From Methanoculleus sediminis (GTDB lineage Archaea; Halobacteriota; Methanomicrobia; Methanomicrobiales; Methanoculleaceae), in contig NZ_JXOJ01000002.1 of assembly GCF_001017125.1 (NCBI RefSeq), positions 745,017 through 809,016 of the forward strand: a stretch of DNA of 64,000 bases, written 5' to 3'. Positions within the stretch are counted from its first letter, which is position 1. Each line of letters opens with the position of its first letter. The notes below the pieces were generated by a model. The model was not told where the DNA came from. It searched no databases and worked only from the letters and a program-made list of their open reading frames with translations. Positions 33,237 to 41,871 of this stretch are shown in pieces. The position numbers were made by a program, and so were the translations under genes.

Positions 33237-33355
33237 ATGGGTCACTCCTCTGGACAGCAGGTGCTTCTCTTCTCGGTTTACGCGAACCACCGGGATAAAC
33301 CTTGCTTCCGGCCTGGACGGCGGATCCGGGACGCACCCCCGGCTACGGAAGTAAG

Positions 33356-33364
33356 GTATATCTA
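33356..33364 (+). promoter_or_regulatory. TATA box of the feoAB-dtxR unit
   Basis: The sequence GTATATCTA lies 33-41 bp before the feoA ATG. The predicted transcription start near 33385 falls inside the operator described next. Confidence 0.55.
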
Positions 33365-33380
33365 CCTCCGGCACCCAGAT

Positions 33381-33394
33381 TTAGGCATACCTAA
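33381..33394 (+). promoter_or_regulatory. Operator-like palindrome TTAGG-N4-CCTAA upstream of feoA
   Basis: The sequence TTAGGCATACCTAA has perfect 5-bp arms and a 4-bp spacer. It resembles the TTAGG half-site of DtxR/IdeR-type boxes. It sits over the predicted transcription start of feoA and 2 bp before the ATG, and the same unit encodes a DtxR-family regulator. Iron-dependent autorepression is therefore the natural reading. Confidence 0.7.
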
Positions 33395-33396
33395 AA

Positions 33397-33639
33397 ATGA
33401 TCGCCATGGAAAGAACGTTGCTTGAACTGGAGCCGGGCATGCAGGGAACCATCGCCCGATTTATCGGAAGCCCGGGCTTTGTCCGGAAACTCAGAACCAT
33501 CGGAATCAGGGAAGGCAAGACCCTCACCGTCGTCACCCGCCACCCCCTCGGCGGTCCGGTGGTGATCGAAGTGGACGGCCGGGAAGTGACGCTCGGCCGC
33601 GGAATGGCCGTAAGGGTCGTCGTGGACGTTGCCGCATGA
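33397..33639 (+). CDS. feoA: FeoA-type ferrous iron transport accessory protein
   Basis: An 80-residue SH3-like FeoA protein: LLELEPGMQGTIARF at the amino end, LRTIGIREGKTLTVV in the middle and VVIEVDGREVTLGRGMAVRV near the end, the typical FeoA fold pattern. An alternative ATG lies at 33406. It overlaps feoB by 4 bp (ATGA), so translation is coupled. An iron-box-like palindrome and a TATA box lie directly upstream. Confidence 0.92.
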   Translation: MIAMERTLLELEPGMQGTIARFIGSPGFVRKLRTIGIREGKTLTVVTRHPLGGPVVIEVDGREVTLGRGMAVRVVVDVAA

Positions 33640-35351
33640 AGACCGTCGTCCTGATGGGCAACCCGAACGTCGGGAAGAGCGGGATCTTCTCGCGGCTGAC
33701 CGGCACCCGGGTCATCACCTCGAACTACGCCGGGACCACCGTCGACGTCTCCCGCGGGAAACTGCATCTTCCGGACGGCCCTGCCGGGGTGATCGATGCA
33801 CCCGGCACCTACTCCCTCACCCCCACGAACCCCGCCGAAGAGGTCGCCGCCGCAATCCTCGGGGAGGCCGATGTCGTCGTCAACGTCGTCGATGCGACCA
33901 ACCTGGAGAGGAACCTCTACCTGACCCTTGAGACCCTGGAACGCGGGGTCCCGGCGGCCGTCGCACTCAACCTCTGGGACGAGGCCGGGCACCAGGGAAT
34001 CGGGATCGACGTCGCCGGGCTTGAAGCGCTCCTCGGGGTGCCGGTCGTCCCGACCGTGGGCCTTTCCGGGGAGGGGATTCGGGAACTCGTGGGGCGGCTC
34101 GGCGAGGCACGTCCCTCGGCGACGATCCGGCCGATGAGCGAGGAGGAGCGGTGGGCGGCGGTCGGCCGGATCACCGGAGCGGTGCAGACGATCGCTCACC
34201 GGCACCACACCCTCGCCGACCGGGTTAGCGAGGCGAGCATCAGGCCGGTGACCGGGGGCCTGATCGCCATAGCCGTCATCGCCGCGGCGTTCCTGGCGGT
34301 CAGGTGGATCGGCGAAGGACTGATAGCGTTCTTCTTCGAGCCGCTCTTCGACCTCTACACCCCGATCGTCATGAGGGCGAGCGACCTCCTCGGCCCCGGG
34401 ATCCTGCACGAGATCCTGATCGGGCGCCTCATCGGGGGCGAGATCGACTACGTCGAGTCGATGGGACTCCTGACGACGGGGCTGTACGTCCCGTTCGCCA
34501 TGATCCTCCCCTACATCGTGGCGTTCTACCTCGTCCTCTCGATCCTCGAGGATACCGGCTACCTCCCCCGGCTCGCGACGCTGGCCGATACCTTCTTCCA
34601 CCGGCTCGGGATGCACGGTTACGGCATCATCCCGGTCTTCCTCGGGTTCGGGTGCAACGTGCCGGGGGCGCTCGCCACCCGGGTGCTGGAGACGAAGAAG
34701 CAGCGGTTCATCGCCGCCACCCTCATGTCGCTTGCGATCCCGTGCATGGCGCAGATCGCGATGGTCTTCGGGGTGCTCGGGCCGTTCGGCCTCCGGTACG
34801 TGGTGATGGTCTTTGCGACCCTCGCACTCGTCTACGTCGCCGCGGGCCTGATCCTGAACCGGGTCGTGCCGGGCGAGTGCCCGGAGATATTCCTGGAGAT
34901 TCCGCCCTACCGGATGCCGGATCTCCGGGCCACCGCCACGAAGACCTGGATGCGGGTGAGGGGCTTCGTCGGGGAGGCGATCCCGTACCTCTTCCTCGGT
35001 ATCCTGCTCGTCAACCTGCTCTATTCGGTCGGGTTTCTCGACCTGCTCGCGGCCGCCTTCGCCCCGGTGATGGAGGCCTGGCTCGGGCTTCCCGCCGGAG
35101 CGGCCGTCGCGCTCCTCGTAGGGTTCCTCCGAAAGGATCTCGCGGTGGGGATGCTGGTGCCGCTCGGGATGAGCCCGGAACAGCTCGTGATCGCGGTGAC
35201 GATGCTCACGATCTACTTCCCGTGCGTGGCGACGTTCGTGGTGCTCTTCCGGGAACTCGGGGCGCGGGGGATGCTCGCCGCCGCAGGCGTGATGGTGACG
35301 ACGGCCCTCCTCGTCGGGGGCGCGCTGCGGGTGATCCTGATCGGGTTTTAA
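33636..35351 (+). CDS. feoB: Ferrous iron transport protein FeoB
   Basis: A 571-residue FeoB. The GTPase domain carries G1 GNPNVGKS (residues 8-15), the switch residue T near 30, G3 DAPGTYS near 50-56 and G4 NLWD. The membrane part holds two Gate motifs, with the conserved FGFGCNVPGA and IPCMAQ segments. It is shorter than the roughly 770 residues of the enterobacterial protein, mainly through a reduced linker and carboxy end. It lies between feoA and a DtxR-family gene, in the usual order for archaeal iron uptake. Confidence 0.94.
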   Translation: MKTVVLMGNPNVGKSGIFSRLTGTRVITSNYAGTTVDVSRGKLHLPDGPAGVIDAPGTYSLTPTNPAEEVAAAILGEADVVVNVVDATNLERNLYLTLETLERGVPAAVALNLWDEAGHQGIGIDVAGLEALLGVPVVPTVGLSGEGIRELVGRLGEARPSATIRPMSEEERWAAVGRITGAVQTIAHRHHTLADRVSEASIRPVTGGLIAIAVIAAAFLAVRWIGEGLIAFFFEPLFDLYTPIVMRASDLLGPGILHEILIGRLIGGEIDYVESMGLLTTGLYVPFAMILPYIVAFYLVLSILEDTGYLPRLATLADTFFHRLGMHGYGIIPVFLGFGCNVPGALATRVLETKKQRFIAATLMSLAIPCMAQIAMVFGVLGPFGLRYVVMVFATLALVYVAAGLILNRVVPGECPEIFLEIPPYRMPDLRATATKTWMRVRGFVGEAIPYLFLGILLVNLLYSVGFLDLLAAAFAPVMEAWLGLPAGAAVALLVGFLRKDLAVGMLVPLGMSPEQLVIAVTMLTIYFPCVATFVVLFRELGARGMLAAAGVMVTTALLVGGALRVILIGF

Positions 35352-35364
35352 GGAGGAAGGAGAG

Positions 35365-35790
35365 ATGCGGAAGAAGACAACGGAAGAGTACATCGAGATC
35401 ATCTGCCTGCTCGAGAGGCGGGAGGGGCGGGCGCAGACCGGCAGGATAGCGGACGCGATCAACGTTAAACCGCCGTCGGTCACGGAAATGCTCCGGAAAC
35501 TGGAGCGGGAGGGGCTCATCGTCTACGAGTCCTACGCGGGCGCGACGCTGACCCCGGCGGGCGAGGAAATGGCCCGCGATCTCCAGAGGCGGCACAGGAC
35601 GTTTGCGGAACTGCTGGAGCTCCTGGGGGTCGAGGGAGAGACCGCGGAGACTGACGCCTGCCAGTTCGAGCACCACGTGAGCCCGGAGACGCTGGAACGC
35701 CTCAGGCTCTTTCTCGAGTTTCTGAGCAAGAGCCCGGACGGCCGGCGGTGTCTCGCGGCGTTTGGGGAGTTCCAGAAACAGGAACGGTGA
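35365..35790 (+). CDS. DtxR/MntR-family metal-dependent repressor
   Basis: A 141-residue regulator: winged helix at about 1-65 (EEYIEIICLLERREGRAQTG, NVKPPSVTEMLRKLEREGLI) and a dimerisation/metal-binding part (70-141) with FEHHVSPETLERL, where the EHH cluster supplies metal ligands. The carboxy SH3 domain of DtxR is absent, as in MntR-like two-domain forms. AGGAGGAAGGAG lies before the ATG at 35365. It closes the feoA-feoB unit and probably binds the TTAGG-N4-CCTAA box at 33381. The effector, Fe(II) or Mn(II), is inferred from the neighbours. Confidence 0.9.
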   Translation: MRKKTTEEYIEIICLLERREGRAQTGRIADAINVKPPSVTEMLRKLEREGLIVYESYAGATLTPAGEEMARDLQRRHRTFAELLELLGVEGETAETDACQFEHHVSPETLERLRLFLEFLSKSPDGRRCLAAFGEFQKQER

Positions 35791-35802
35791 GGAGGGCCCG
35801 GG

Positions 35803-36042
35803 TCAGACGTCCTCCCCCACCATCATGCAGGGATACTTCTCCCGCGGGTACCTGCCCTCTATCGACTCGCGGACGAACTGCTCCCTCGACGGGGCCGCAA
35901 GGAGACCGTCGTAGACCTCCTTCGGAACCCCTGCGTAACGATACGCGTCGGCACTCTCGCAGATGACGAGGAGCGCTTTTGTCGTCGGGTCGTAACCGAC
36001 GGATCGTATGGCGCCGGAACGTCCGGCTGACTGTCGGGACAT
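35803..36042 (-). CDS. KTSC-domain protein
   Basis: A 79-residue protein of the KTSC family, recognised by the sequence around GAIRSVGYDPTTKALLVIC, then YRYAGVPKEVYDGLLAAPS and QFVRESIEGRYPREK. The domain occurs in small bacterial and archaeal proteins, and its function is not established. A second copy lies directly upstream (36089-36301) on the same strand. The amino-terminal 10 residues are Ser/Arg-rich and probably disordered. It converges with the end of the dtxR-type gene. Confidence 0.8.
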   Translation of the reverse strand: MSRQSAGRSGAIRSVGYDPTTKALLVICESADAYRYAGVPKEVYDGLLAAPSREQFVRESIEGRYPREKYPCMMVGEDV

Positions 36043-36088
36043 ACGGGCGGGTTGTGGCGGGGGAAGGTGATAGCGGTTGCGGCGGGTT

Positions 36089-36301
36089 TCACCTGACCTT
36101 CTCGTAGGGGTAGCGCAGCCGGATGAAGTCGCCGAAATACCGGCCCTTCGACCGGGCCGCGAGCATTCCTTCGTAGACGTCGGGCGGCACCCCGACGTAG
36201 TGGTAGACCCCGCCGCTGTGGAACTCGACCTCCAGAATCTCGTCTTCCGGGTCGTAGCCGACCGACTTGATACTGGTAGACTCGACGATCTGGCGCTGCA
36301 T
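36089..36301 (-). CDS. KTSC-domain protein, second copy
   Basis: A 70-residue KTSC protein: IVESTSIKSVGYDPEDEILEV, YHYVGVPPDVYEGMLAARS and DFIRLRYPYEK match the family and the neighbouring copy block by block. I used the ATG ending at 36301 (MQRQIVESTS), because the upstream extension is a proline/leucine run without domain sequence. It forms a tandem pair with the KTSC gene at 35803, 46 bp apart. Confidence 0.8.
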   Translation of the reverse strand: MQRQIVESTSIKSVGYDPEDEILEVEFHSGGVYHYVGVPPDVYEGMLAARSKGRYFGDFIRLRYPYEKVR

Positions 36302-36373
36302 GGGCGGGAGTAGAGGGGGTAGTGGGGATAAGAGTTGCGGGGGCATGCGCCATGGAGCGATCGGGCGGAGAAT

Positions 36374-36733
36374 CTATGCCGTCACGGTGAAGGCCGCGAA
36401 CGTCGCGAGCGCGAGAAGGGCGAGAAATGCGATCACCCCGACCGTCCAGACGACCATGAAGAGAACGACCGAGGCGAAGCGCATTTCGCGGAACGGAACG
36501 GTGCCGGCGTTCATCCGGCGTGCGGTCGCCCGGGCGTCGTAGATCGAAAAGACCCAGACGATTGCCCCGGGAATGAACATCACGAGAAGCCCCGCGAGCA
36601 CCAGAAAAAGCACCAGGATACCCCTGCCCGTCTCTCCGTTATAGACCTGGCCGAGCCCCGGGAAGAGGAGGGAGAGACCCGCCGCAAAGACCGGGTTCTT
36701 CTCCTCCCGCACCGGGCCATCCCCTTCCGTCAT
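36374..36733 (-). CDS. Small membrane protein with TM2-like segment
   Basis: A 119-residue protein with three to four hydrophobic helices. Near residue 20 it carries LSLLFPGLGQVYNGETGRGI, the turn seen in TM2-domain and related small membrane proteins. The amino end is charged and cytoplasmic. It reads divergently from the DUF5661-like gene at 36848. No enzymatic motif is present. It may help organise other envelope proteins; function unknown. Confidence 0.7.
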   Translation of the reverse strand: MTEGDGPVREEKNPVFAAGLSLLFPGLGQVYNGETGRGILVLFLVLAGLLVMFIPGAIVWVFSIYDARATARRMNAGTVPFREMRFASVVLFMVVWTVGVIAFLALLALATFAAFTVTA

Positions 36734-36847
36734 GGTTTTCCGTACTTATCGTGCTCGCCGGGAAAAGAAGGAGGTTTCGGCTCGTCCGCCTCACGCATCC
36801 GTCAGACTCATAACCTCGCGAAGCTACCCCCCTCCGGGGAGACCCAC

Positions 36848-37141
36848 ATGGCACGAAGAGACGTAACATCGGAAGAAGCAAGGGCGATGGGCGAGCAGCT
36901 CGGGATCACCTGGGAGGAGTTCGACGTCGACCAGTTCCGGCGGGGCATGGCCGTGGAACTCGAGCACGGCCTCCGTGACCCGGCGACGAACGTCACCGAC
37001 GACGACCTCTTCCTGACGGCAAAGATAGCGCTTGCGCACTTAAACGAATTTCCGGACTACTACGACCGGCTCGAGGAGATGGAAGAAGAAGCGGAAGCCT
37101 ACTGGGAGGAGCAAAAAGCGCAGGCGTCGCGGACGCAATAA
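36848..37141 (+). CDS. DUF5661-like small acidic protein
   Basis: A 97-residue acidic protein recognised from MARRDVTSEEARAMGEQLGI, EEFDVDQFRRGMAVELEHGL and KIALAHLNEFPDYYDRLEEM, the blocks of the DUF5661 family of methanogens and bacteria. GGGGAG lies 8 bp before the ATG at 36848, which supports this start in a frame that is open further upstream. The tail is Glu-rich. Function unknown; it is a stand-alone gene. Confidence 0.78.
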   Translation: MARRDVTSEEARAMGEQLGITWEEFDVDQFRRGMAVELEHGLRDPATNVTDDDLFLTAKIALAHLNEFPDYYDRLEEMEEEAEAYWEEQKAQASRTQ

Positions 37142-37208
37142 AGCCGGACGATCGCTTTCGGCGGAGCGATGCACAACAACTATTGCCTGCCCGCTGAAAC
37201 GATAAACC

Positions 37209-37418
37209 ATGGATCGGAGTTCGAGGGAGAACTGGATCAGGATTCGGCAACGGCGAATCGTCGACGGAAGGGAATACTACGCCGACCGGCTCTACGAGAC
37301 CCAGCAGGCCGCAAAAACCTACGCCCAGCAACTGGAGCGCCGGGGAGAGGACGTACTCGTCCTCGGGTCCGCCGCCGAGGGCGGGCACCGGGGCTACGCC
37401 GTCTTCATCCAGAAATAG
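37209..37418 (+). CDS. Small basic protein of unknown function
   Basis: A 69-residue protein with a charged, Arg-rich amino half (RENWIRIRQRRIVDGREYYA) and a carboxy half with VLVLGSAAEGGHRGYAVFIQK. The pattern of a beta-hairpin, a helix (TQQAAKTYAQQLERRG) and a closing strand suggests a small alpha-beta fold of DNA- or RNA-associated type. No family is recognised. The frame sits alone between two rightward and leftward genes. Confidence 0.6.
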   Translation: MDRSSRENWIRIRQRRIVDGREYYADRLYETQQAAKTYAQQLERRGEDVLVLGSAAEGGHRGYAVFIQK

Positions 37419-37555
37419 GGTCCCAAAGGGTTCCGAACAGGCGGGGGCGACAACAGAGTGGGGGGCGAACCCCGTCCACATTCCCCATTATTCCATCAAC
37501 GGGAGGGGTGATATAATCCCCGTACCGCAGGAGTTCGTGGATTGAACCTCCCGGC

Positions 37556-38137
37556 TCAATGCTCCGGGGATCTCCGGATTTCCGGAGGGGCGCACCGCTC
37601 CCGCCAATCGTCACGGAGGATCCCCCAGACCTCGACGTCCTCAAAGACCCCCCACTTCCTCGCGTGCTCCCGAAGGTGCGCCTCGTGCATCATCCCGCAC
37701 TTCTCCATCACCCGGCCGGATGCAGGGTTGCGGGAAAAATGCATGGCATGGATCCGGTGCAGCCCGAGGACGCGGAACCCGTACTCGATCACCGCACGGA
37801 CAGCCTCGGTGGCGTATCCCCGCCCCCAGCAGGATTTCGCGATCCAGAACCCGAGTTCGCCGCGGGCGTGAGCGGTCTCGATCCGAAGACGGGCACCGCC
37901 GATGAGGGCTCCGCCCCGGGCAAGGGTGACGGCGAAGGCCGCAGCGTCGCCACGTTCGGCGCCTTCACGAAGGGAGGCGATCCAGATCTCGGCAAGGCCG
38001 TCCGGATACGGGTAGGGGAGAAGAGTCGTCGCGGAAACGGCGTAGTCTCCGCAAAGCCGCTGCACGGCACTGGCATCTGCCAGGGTATACGGCCGCAGGA
38101 GCAGGCGGTCGGTTGCGAGGACGGGAGGTTGATCCAT
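37556..38137 (-). CDS. GNAT acetyltransferase (RimJ/RimL type)
   Basis: A 193-residue N-acetyltransferase. ATDRLLLRPYTLADASAVQR at the amino end, GELGFWIAKSCWGRGYATEA (the acetyl-CoA binding loop around residue 110) and IHAMHFSRNPASGRVMEKCG mark the RimJ/RimL group. GGAGGT lies 6 bp before the ATG ending at 38137; another ATG 6 bp upstream would have no room for it. Targets could be ribosomal protein amino termini or small molecules. The gene is divergent from the GAPDH gene. Confidence 0.88.
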   Translation of the reverse strand: MDQPPVLATDRLLLRPYTLADASAVQRLCGDYAVSATTLLPYPYPDGLAEIWIASLREGAERGDAAAFAVTLARGGALIGGARLRIETAHARGELGFWIAKSCWGRGYATEAVRAVIEYGFRVLGLHRIHAMHFSRNPASGRVMEKCGMMHEAHLREHARKWGVFEDVEVWGILRDDWRERCAPPEIRRSPEH

Positions 38138-38354
38138 GGACATACCTCCATGGCGCCGATCGGATATAAGTCCTGCCGCACCGCGCCCCGGCTTCCGGGG
38201 AGGGGAAGGGAAGAGAACCGCCAGGAACCGTCCCCGGGTTCCCGGGCCGATACGAACCCTGCCGTGTTTATATCTTGAGGTTCCATCCGCTTTGTTTTCG
38301 CGGATTTCAATCAATTACAGGCACCCACAAGAGCCTGTTTTCGATAAGAGTTTC

Positions 38355-38363
38355 TAATATACT
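38355..38363 (+). promoter_or_regulatory. TATA box of the GAPDH gene
   Basis: The sequence TAATATACT lies about 55 bp before the GAPDH start, in an AT-rich stretch that stands out from the GC-rich surroundings. Confidence 0.5.
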
Positions 38364-38417
38364 TTCTATTTGCAAACCAGCAACCTTTATTAATTTTTGT
38401 TCTGTATTCCATCTTGC

Positions 38418-39443
38418 ATGATCAAAGTCGCGATCAACGGGTACGGCACCATCGGCAAACGGGTCGCCGATGCGGTCGCCGCACAGCCCGATATGGAAGT
38501 CATCGGGGTCTCCAAGACGAGCGTCTCCGCCGAGGCATACATCGCGAAAGAGCGCGGGTACCCTCTCTACATCGCGGACCTCGGGAAGAAGCCGGCGTTC
38601 GAGAAGGCCGGGATCGAGGTCGCCGGCGACGTCGAAGCGATGCTCAAGGCCGCCGATATCGTCGTAGACGCCACCCCCGGCGGCGTCGGCGAGAAGAACA
38701 GGCCGATCTATGAGAAACTCGGCAAGAAAGCAATCTTTCAGGGCGGCGAAGATCACGAGGTCGCCGGGTTCTCTTTCAACGCCCACGCGAACTACAACGA
38801 GGCCGAAAACCACCAGTTCGCCCGGGTCGTCTCGTGCAACTCCACCGGGCTCGTCCGGATCATCCACGCCCTGGACCAGGCCTTCGGCGTCGCACGGGTT
38901 CGGGCGGTGATGGTCCGGCGCGGCGCGGACCCCGACGACGTGAAGCGGGGACCGATCGATGCCATCGTCCTGAACCCGGCGTCCATCCCGAGCCACCACG
39001 GCCCCGACGTCAACACCGTCCTCCCGCACATCAACATCGTCACGCTCGCGATGATCGTCCCGACGACGTTTATGCACATGCACTCGATCCAGATGGACTT
39101 AAAGAAGGAGACCACCCGCGAGGAGGTGCTGAAGGTCTTTGAGAACCACAGCCGGATCGGGCTCGTCCGCAAGACCATGGGGATCAAGAGCAACGCCCAG
39201 CTCCGGGAGTACACCCAGGACCTCGGCCGGCCGAGGACGGATCTCTGGGAGAACGGGGTCTTCGAGGAGTCGGTCTCGATCCTCGACGGTAAAGAATTCT
39301 ACTGCTTCCAGGCGATCCACCAGGAGGCCGACGTCGTCCCCGAGAACATCGACTGCATCCGCGCCCTGATGGGAACGGTGAAGGATTCACAAGAGTCCAT
39401 CCGGATGACCAACGAAGCGCTCGGTCTCGTCGCTATCGGATGA
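38418..39443 (+). CDS. gap: Archaeal type II glyceraldehyde-3-phosphate dehydrogenase
   Basis: A 341-residue dehydrogenase of the archaeal GAPDH class. The NAD(P)-binding start is INGYGTIGKRVADAV, and VDATPGGVGEKN is typical. The catalytic segment VVSCNSTGLVR contains the active-site cysteine near residue 139. IPSHHGPDV and FMHMHSIQMDL follow the family. It has its own TATA promoter. It works in gluconeogenesis or lower glycolysis. The TyrRS gene follows 54 bp later. Confidence 0.94.
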   Translation: MIKVAINGYGTIGKRVADAVAAQPDMEVIGVSKTSVSAEAYIAKERGYPLYIADLGKKPAFEKAGIEVAGDVEAMLKAADIVVDATPGGVGEKNRPIYEKLGKKAIFQGGEDHEVAGFSFNAHANYNEAENHQFARVVSCNSTGLVRIIHALDQAFGVARVRAVMVRRGADPDDVKRGPIDAIVLNPASIPSHHGPDVNTVLPHINIVTLAMIVPTTFMHMHSIQMDLKKETTREEVLKVFENHSRIGLVRKTMGIKSNAQLREYTQDLGRPRTDLWENGVFEESVSILDGKEFYCFQAIHQEADVVPENIDCIRALMGTVKDSQESIRMTNEALGLVAIG

Positions 39444-39497
39444 ACGGAGAGCGGGGGAGGAAGAAGCATTAACTCCCCGGCAGACCCACTATTTTTA

Positions 39498-40445
39498 ATG
39501 GATCCGTACGAACTGGCGACCCGGAATACCGTAGAGGTCGTCACCGACGAGGAACTGCGCGCGCTCATCGACCGTCCGGTCAGGCGGGTCTACACCGGCT
39601 ACGAGCCGAGCGGAGAGATCCACCTCGGCCATATGGTGACGGTGAACAAGCTGATGGACCTGCAGCAGGCAGGGTTCGAGGTGACCGTGCTGATCGCCGA
39701 CCTCCACGCGTTCTTGAACCGCAAGGGGACGATGGAAGAGATCCGGGAGACGGCCGAGTACAACCGCCTCTGCTTTGAGGGGCTCGGCCTCCGCGGCGCA
39801 AACTATGTCCTCGGCTCGGACGTGCAGCTCACGGCGGAGTACGAGCTCGCCGTCCTTGAACTCTCCCAGGCGATCACCCTCAACCGGGCGAAGAGGAGCA
39901 TGGACGAGGTCGGGCGGCAGATGGATAACCCGACGGTCTCGCAGATGGTCTACCCCATCATGCAGATGGTCGATATCGCGACTCTTGGGGTGGACGCCGC
40001 CGTCGGCGGGATCGATCAGCGAAAGATTCACATGCTCGCCCGGGAACACCTCCCCTCGATCGGGTATCCGGCGCCGGTCTGCATCCATACGCCGATCATC
40101 AACGGACTCGACGGGAAGAAGATGTCGTCATCGGCCGGAAACGTCATATCGGTCGCCGATTCCGAGGAGGAGATCAAGAAGAAGATGAAGAAGGCGTTCT
40201 GCCCGCCCGAGGTCGAGAACAACCCGGTGCTCGAGATCCTGCGCTACCACGTCTTCCCCCGGGCGGATGCGGTCGCCATCCGCCGGCCCGAGAAGTTCGG
40301 CGGCGACCGGGAGTTTGCCGCCTACGAGGACCTCGAGCGTGCCTACGCCGCGGGTGAGATCCATCCGCTCGACCTCAAGACGGCCGCCGCCGACCACCTC
40401 ATCGATATCCTCGCCCCCGTACACGACTACGTCTGCAGCAGGTGA
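39498..40445 (+). CDS. tyrS: Tyrosyl-tRNA synthetase
   Basis: A 315-residue class I aminoacyl-tRNA synthetase of the short archaeal TyrRS type. YTGYEPSGEIHLGHM (about 33-47) holds the HIGH-like HLGH, and DGKKMSSSAGN (about 207-217) holds the KMSKS loop. The tyrosine-binding region lies around YPIMQMVDIATLGVDAAVGG, and the protein lacks the S4 carboxy domain found in bacteria. It precedes RIO1 by 7 bp, so it may share a transcript with the ribosome-biogenesis genes downstream. Confidence 0.94.
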   Translation: MDPYELATRNTVEVVTDEELRALIDRPVRRVYTGYEPSGEIHLGHMVTVNKLMDLQQAGFEVTVLIADLHAFLNRKGTMEEIRETAEYNRLCFEGLGLRGANYVLGSDVQLTAEYELAVLELSQAITLNRAKRSMDEVGRQMDNPTVSQMVYPIMQMVDIATLGVDAAVGGIDQRKIHMLAREHLPSIGYPAPVCIHTPIINGLDGKKMSSSAGNVISVADSEEEIKKKMKKAFCPPEVENNPVLEILRYHVFPRADAVAIRRPEKFGGDREFAAYEDLERAYAAGEIHPLDLKTAAADHLIDILAPVHDYVCSR

Positions 40446-40452
40446 TCCGGCC

Positions 40453-41229
40453 GTGGGCCAGAGAGACGAGCACGAGCGGTTCGACCGCAAGATCGAGGCG
40501 ATGGGCGTCAGGATAAAAGACGCCGATGCGGTGAAGGTACGGGACGACGTCTTCGATGAGGTCACCCTTCTCGCGCTCTACAAGCTCGTTCACAAGAAAC
40601 TGATCACGGTCATCGGCGGGCCGATCAGCACCGGGAAAGAGGCGAACGTCTTCTACGGCGAACGCGACGGCCGGGGGCTTGCCATCAAGATCTACCGCAT
40701 CCAGACCGCGAACTTCAAGGCGATGACCGAGTACCTGGCGGGAGACCGCCGGTTCTCGAGCGTCCGCGGGACGCGCAAGGGCCTCATCTTCGCGTGGACC
40801 AAGAAAGAGTTCAGCAACCTCGCCCGGGCACACGATGCAGGCATTCCGGCCCCCGAACCGCTCGCATTCGACCGGAACATCCTCCTGATGGAGTTCCTCG
40901 GGCGTGACGAGGTGCCGTATCCGCAGATCCGGAACGCCGAGGTCGAGGATTACGGGAAGGTATACCGCGAGATTCTCGGCTACGTGGAGCGGCTCTACCG
41001 GGAGGCGCGCCTGGTTCACGCCGACCTCTCCGAATACAATATCCTCTACCACGAGAAACCATACCTGATCGATATGGGACAGGCAGTCACCCTGGATCAC
41101 CCGCGGGCGTCGGTGTTTCTGGTCCGGGATATCAAGAACCTCAATCGATATTTCTCCCGCTACTGCGACGTGGTCGACGAGGAGGAGATCATCGGAACGC
41201 TCGTCGGCACCGGACGCCGGGAGCCCTGA
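40453..41229 (+). CDS. rio1: RIO1-type serine protein kinase
   Basis: A 258-residue atypical protein kinase of the RIO family, which acts in small-subunit ribosome maturation. It shows the flexible-loop region ISTGKEANVFYG (about 56-67), the catalytic HADLSEYNILYHEKPYLIDM with D at about 195 and the DxG-like IDMGQAV. I used the GTG at 40453, since the frame upstream overlaps tyrS and has no family sequence. The neighbour Pno1/Dim2 KH protein is its known pathway partner. Confidence 0.9.
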   Translation: MGQRDEHERFDRKIEAMGVRIKDADAVKVRDDVFDEVTLLALYKLVHKKLITVIGGPISTGKEANVFYGERDGRGLAIKIYRIQTANFKAMTEYLAGDRRFSSVRGTRKGLIFAWTKKEFSNLARAHDAGIPAPEPLAFDRNILLMEFLGRDEVPYPQIRNAEVEDYGKVYREILGYVERLYREARLVHADLSEYNILYHEKPYLIDMGQAVTLDHPRASVFLVRDIKNLNRYFSRYCDVVDEEEIIGTLVGTGRREP

Positions 41230-41252
41230 ACACCGGAAGGAGGGATGCAACC

Positions 41253-41795
41253 ATGACCATACAGGAGATGAAAGTTTCAACAGCGAGGATCGGTGTACTC
41301 ATCGGGAAGAGCGGGTCCACGAAGCGCGAGATCGAAGAGAAGACCGGGATAACCCTCCGGATCGACAGCGAGGAAGGACTGGTGACGCTCGAAGGGGAGG
41401 ACCCCGTCGGCGTCATGACGGCGACGAACGTCGTCTCCGCGATCAACCGGGGGTTCTCGCCGGAGCGTGCGTTCCGGCTCCTCGACGATGAGGACATGAT
41501 GCTCGATATCCTCGACCTCGCCGACCTCTCGGGGACGACCCGGCAGCTCGAACGGCTCCGGGGCCGGATCATCGGGAAGTCGGGAACGTCCCGCGCCCAG
41601 ATCGAGGATATGACCGCGACAGAGATCTCGGTCCACGGCAAGACCGTCGCGATCATCGGTCTCCCGGATCAGGCCGAGACCGCGAGGAAAGCCATCGAGA
41701 TGCTGATCCAGGGCGTCCCGCACGAGCATGTCTACGGATTCCTCGACCGGAAGAAGAAGGAAGCCAAGCAGGCGATGCTGGAGTACTACTCGTGA
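41253..41795 (+). CDS. KH-domain protein of the Pno1/Dim2 family
   Basis: A 180-residue RNA-binding protein with two KH domains: the first shows STARIGVLIGKSGSTKREIE, the second RLRGRIIGKSGTSRAQIEDM. The closing HEHVYGFLDRKKKEAKQAM is the Dim2/Pno1 tail. In eukaryotes Pno1 binds the 3' end of pre-18S rRNA together with Nob1 and Rio1. AGGAGGG lies about 10 bp before the ATG at 41253. The gene order rio1-pno1 agrees with that pathway. Confidence 0.92.
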   Translation: MTIQEMKVSTARIGVLIGKSGSTKREIEEKTGITLRIDSEEGLVTLEGEDPVGVMTATNVVSAINRGFSPERAFRLLDDEDMMLDILDLADLSGTTRQLERLRGRIIGKSGTSRAQIEDMTATEISVHGKTVAIIGLPDQAETARKAIEMLIQGVPHEHVYGFLDRKKKEAKQAMLEYYS

Positions 41796-41871
41796 TGCGA
41801 CCGGGCCGGACCGACCCTGCCCATGACAATACGGAAGATACGCGGTTTGCAGTGGAAATGAAGGGGTACAC

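Noticed and set aside
33381-35519. A 712-codon minus-strand frame opposite feoA-feoB
   Set aside because: Composition is dominated by His, Glu, Asp and Arg, without a family match, while FeoB on the plus strand shows every GTPase motif.
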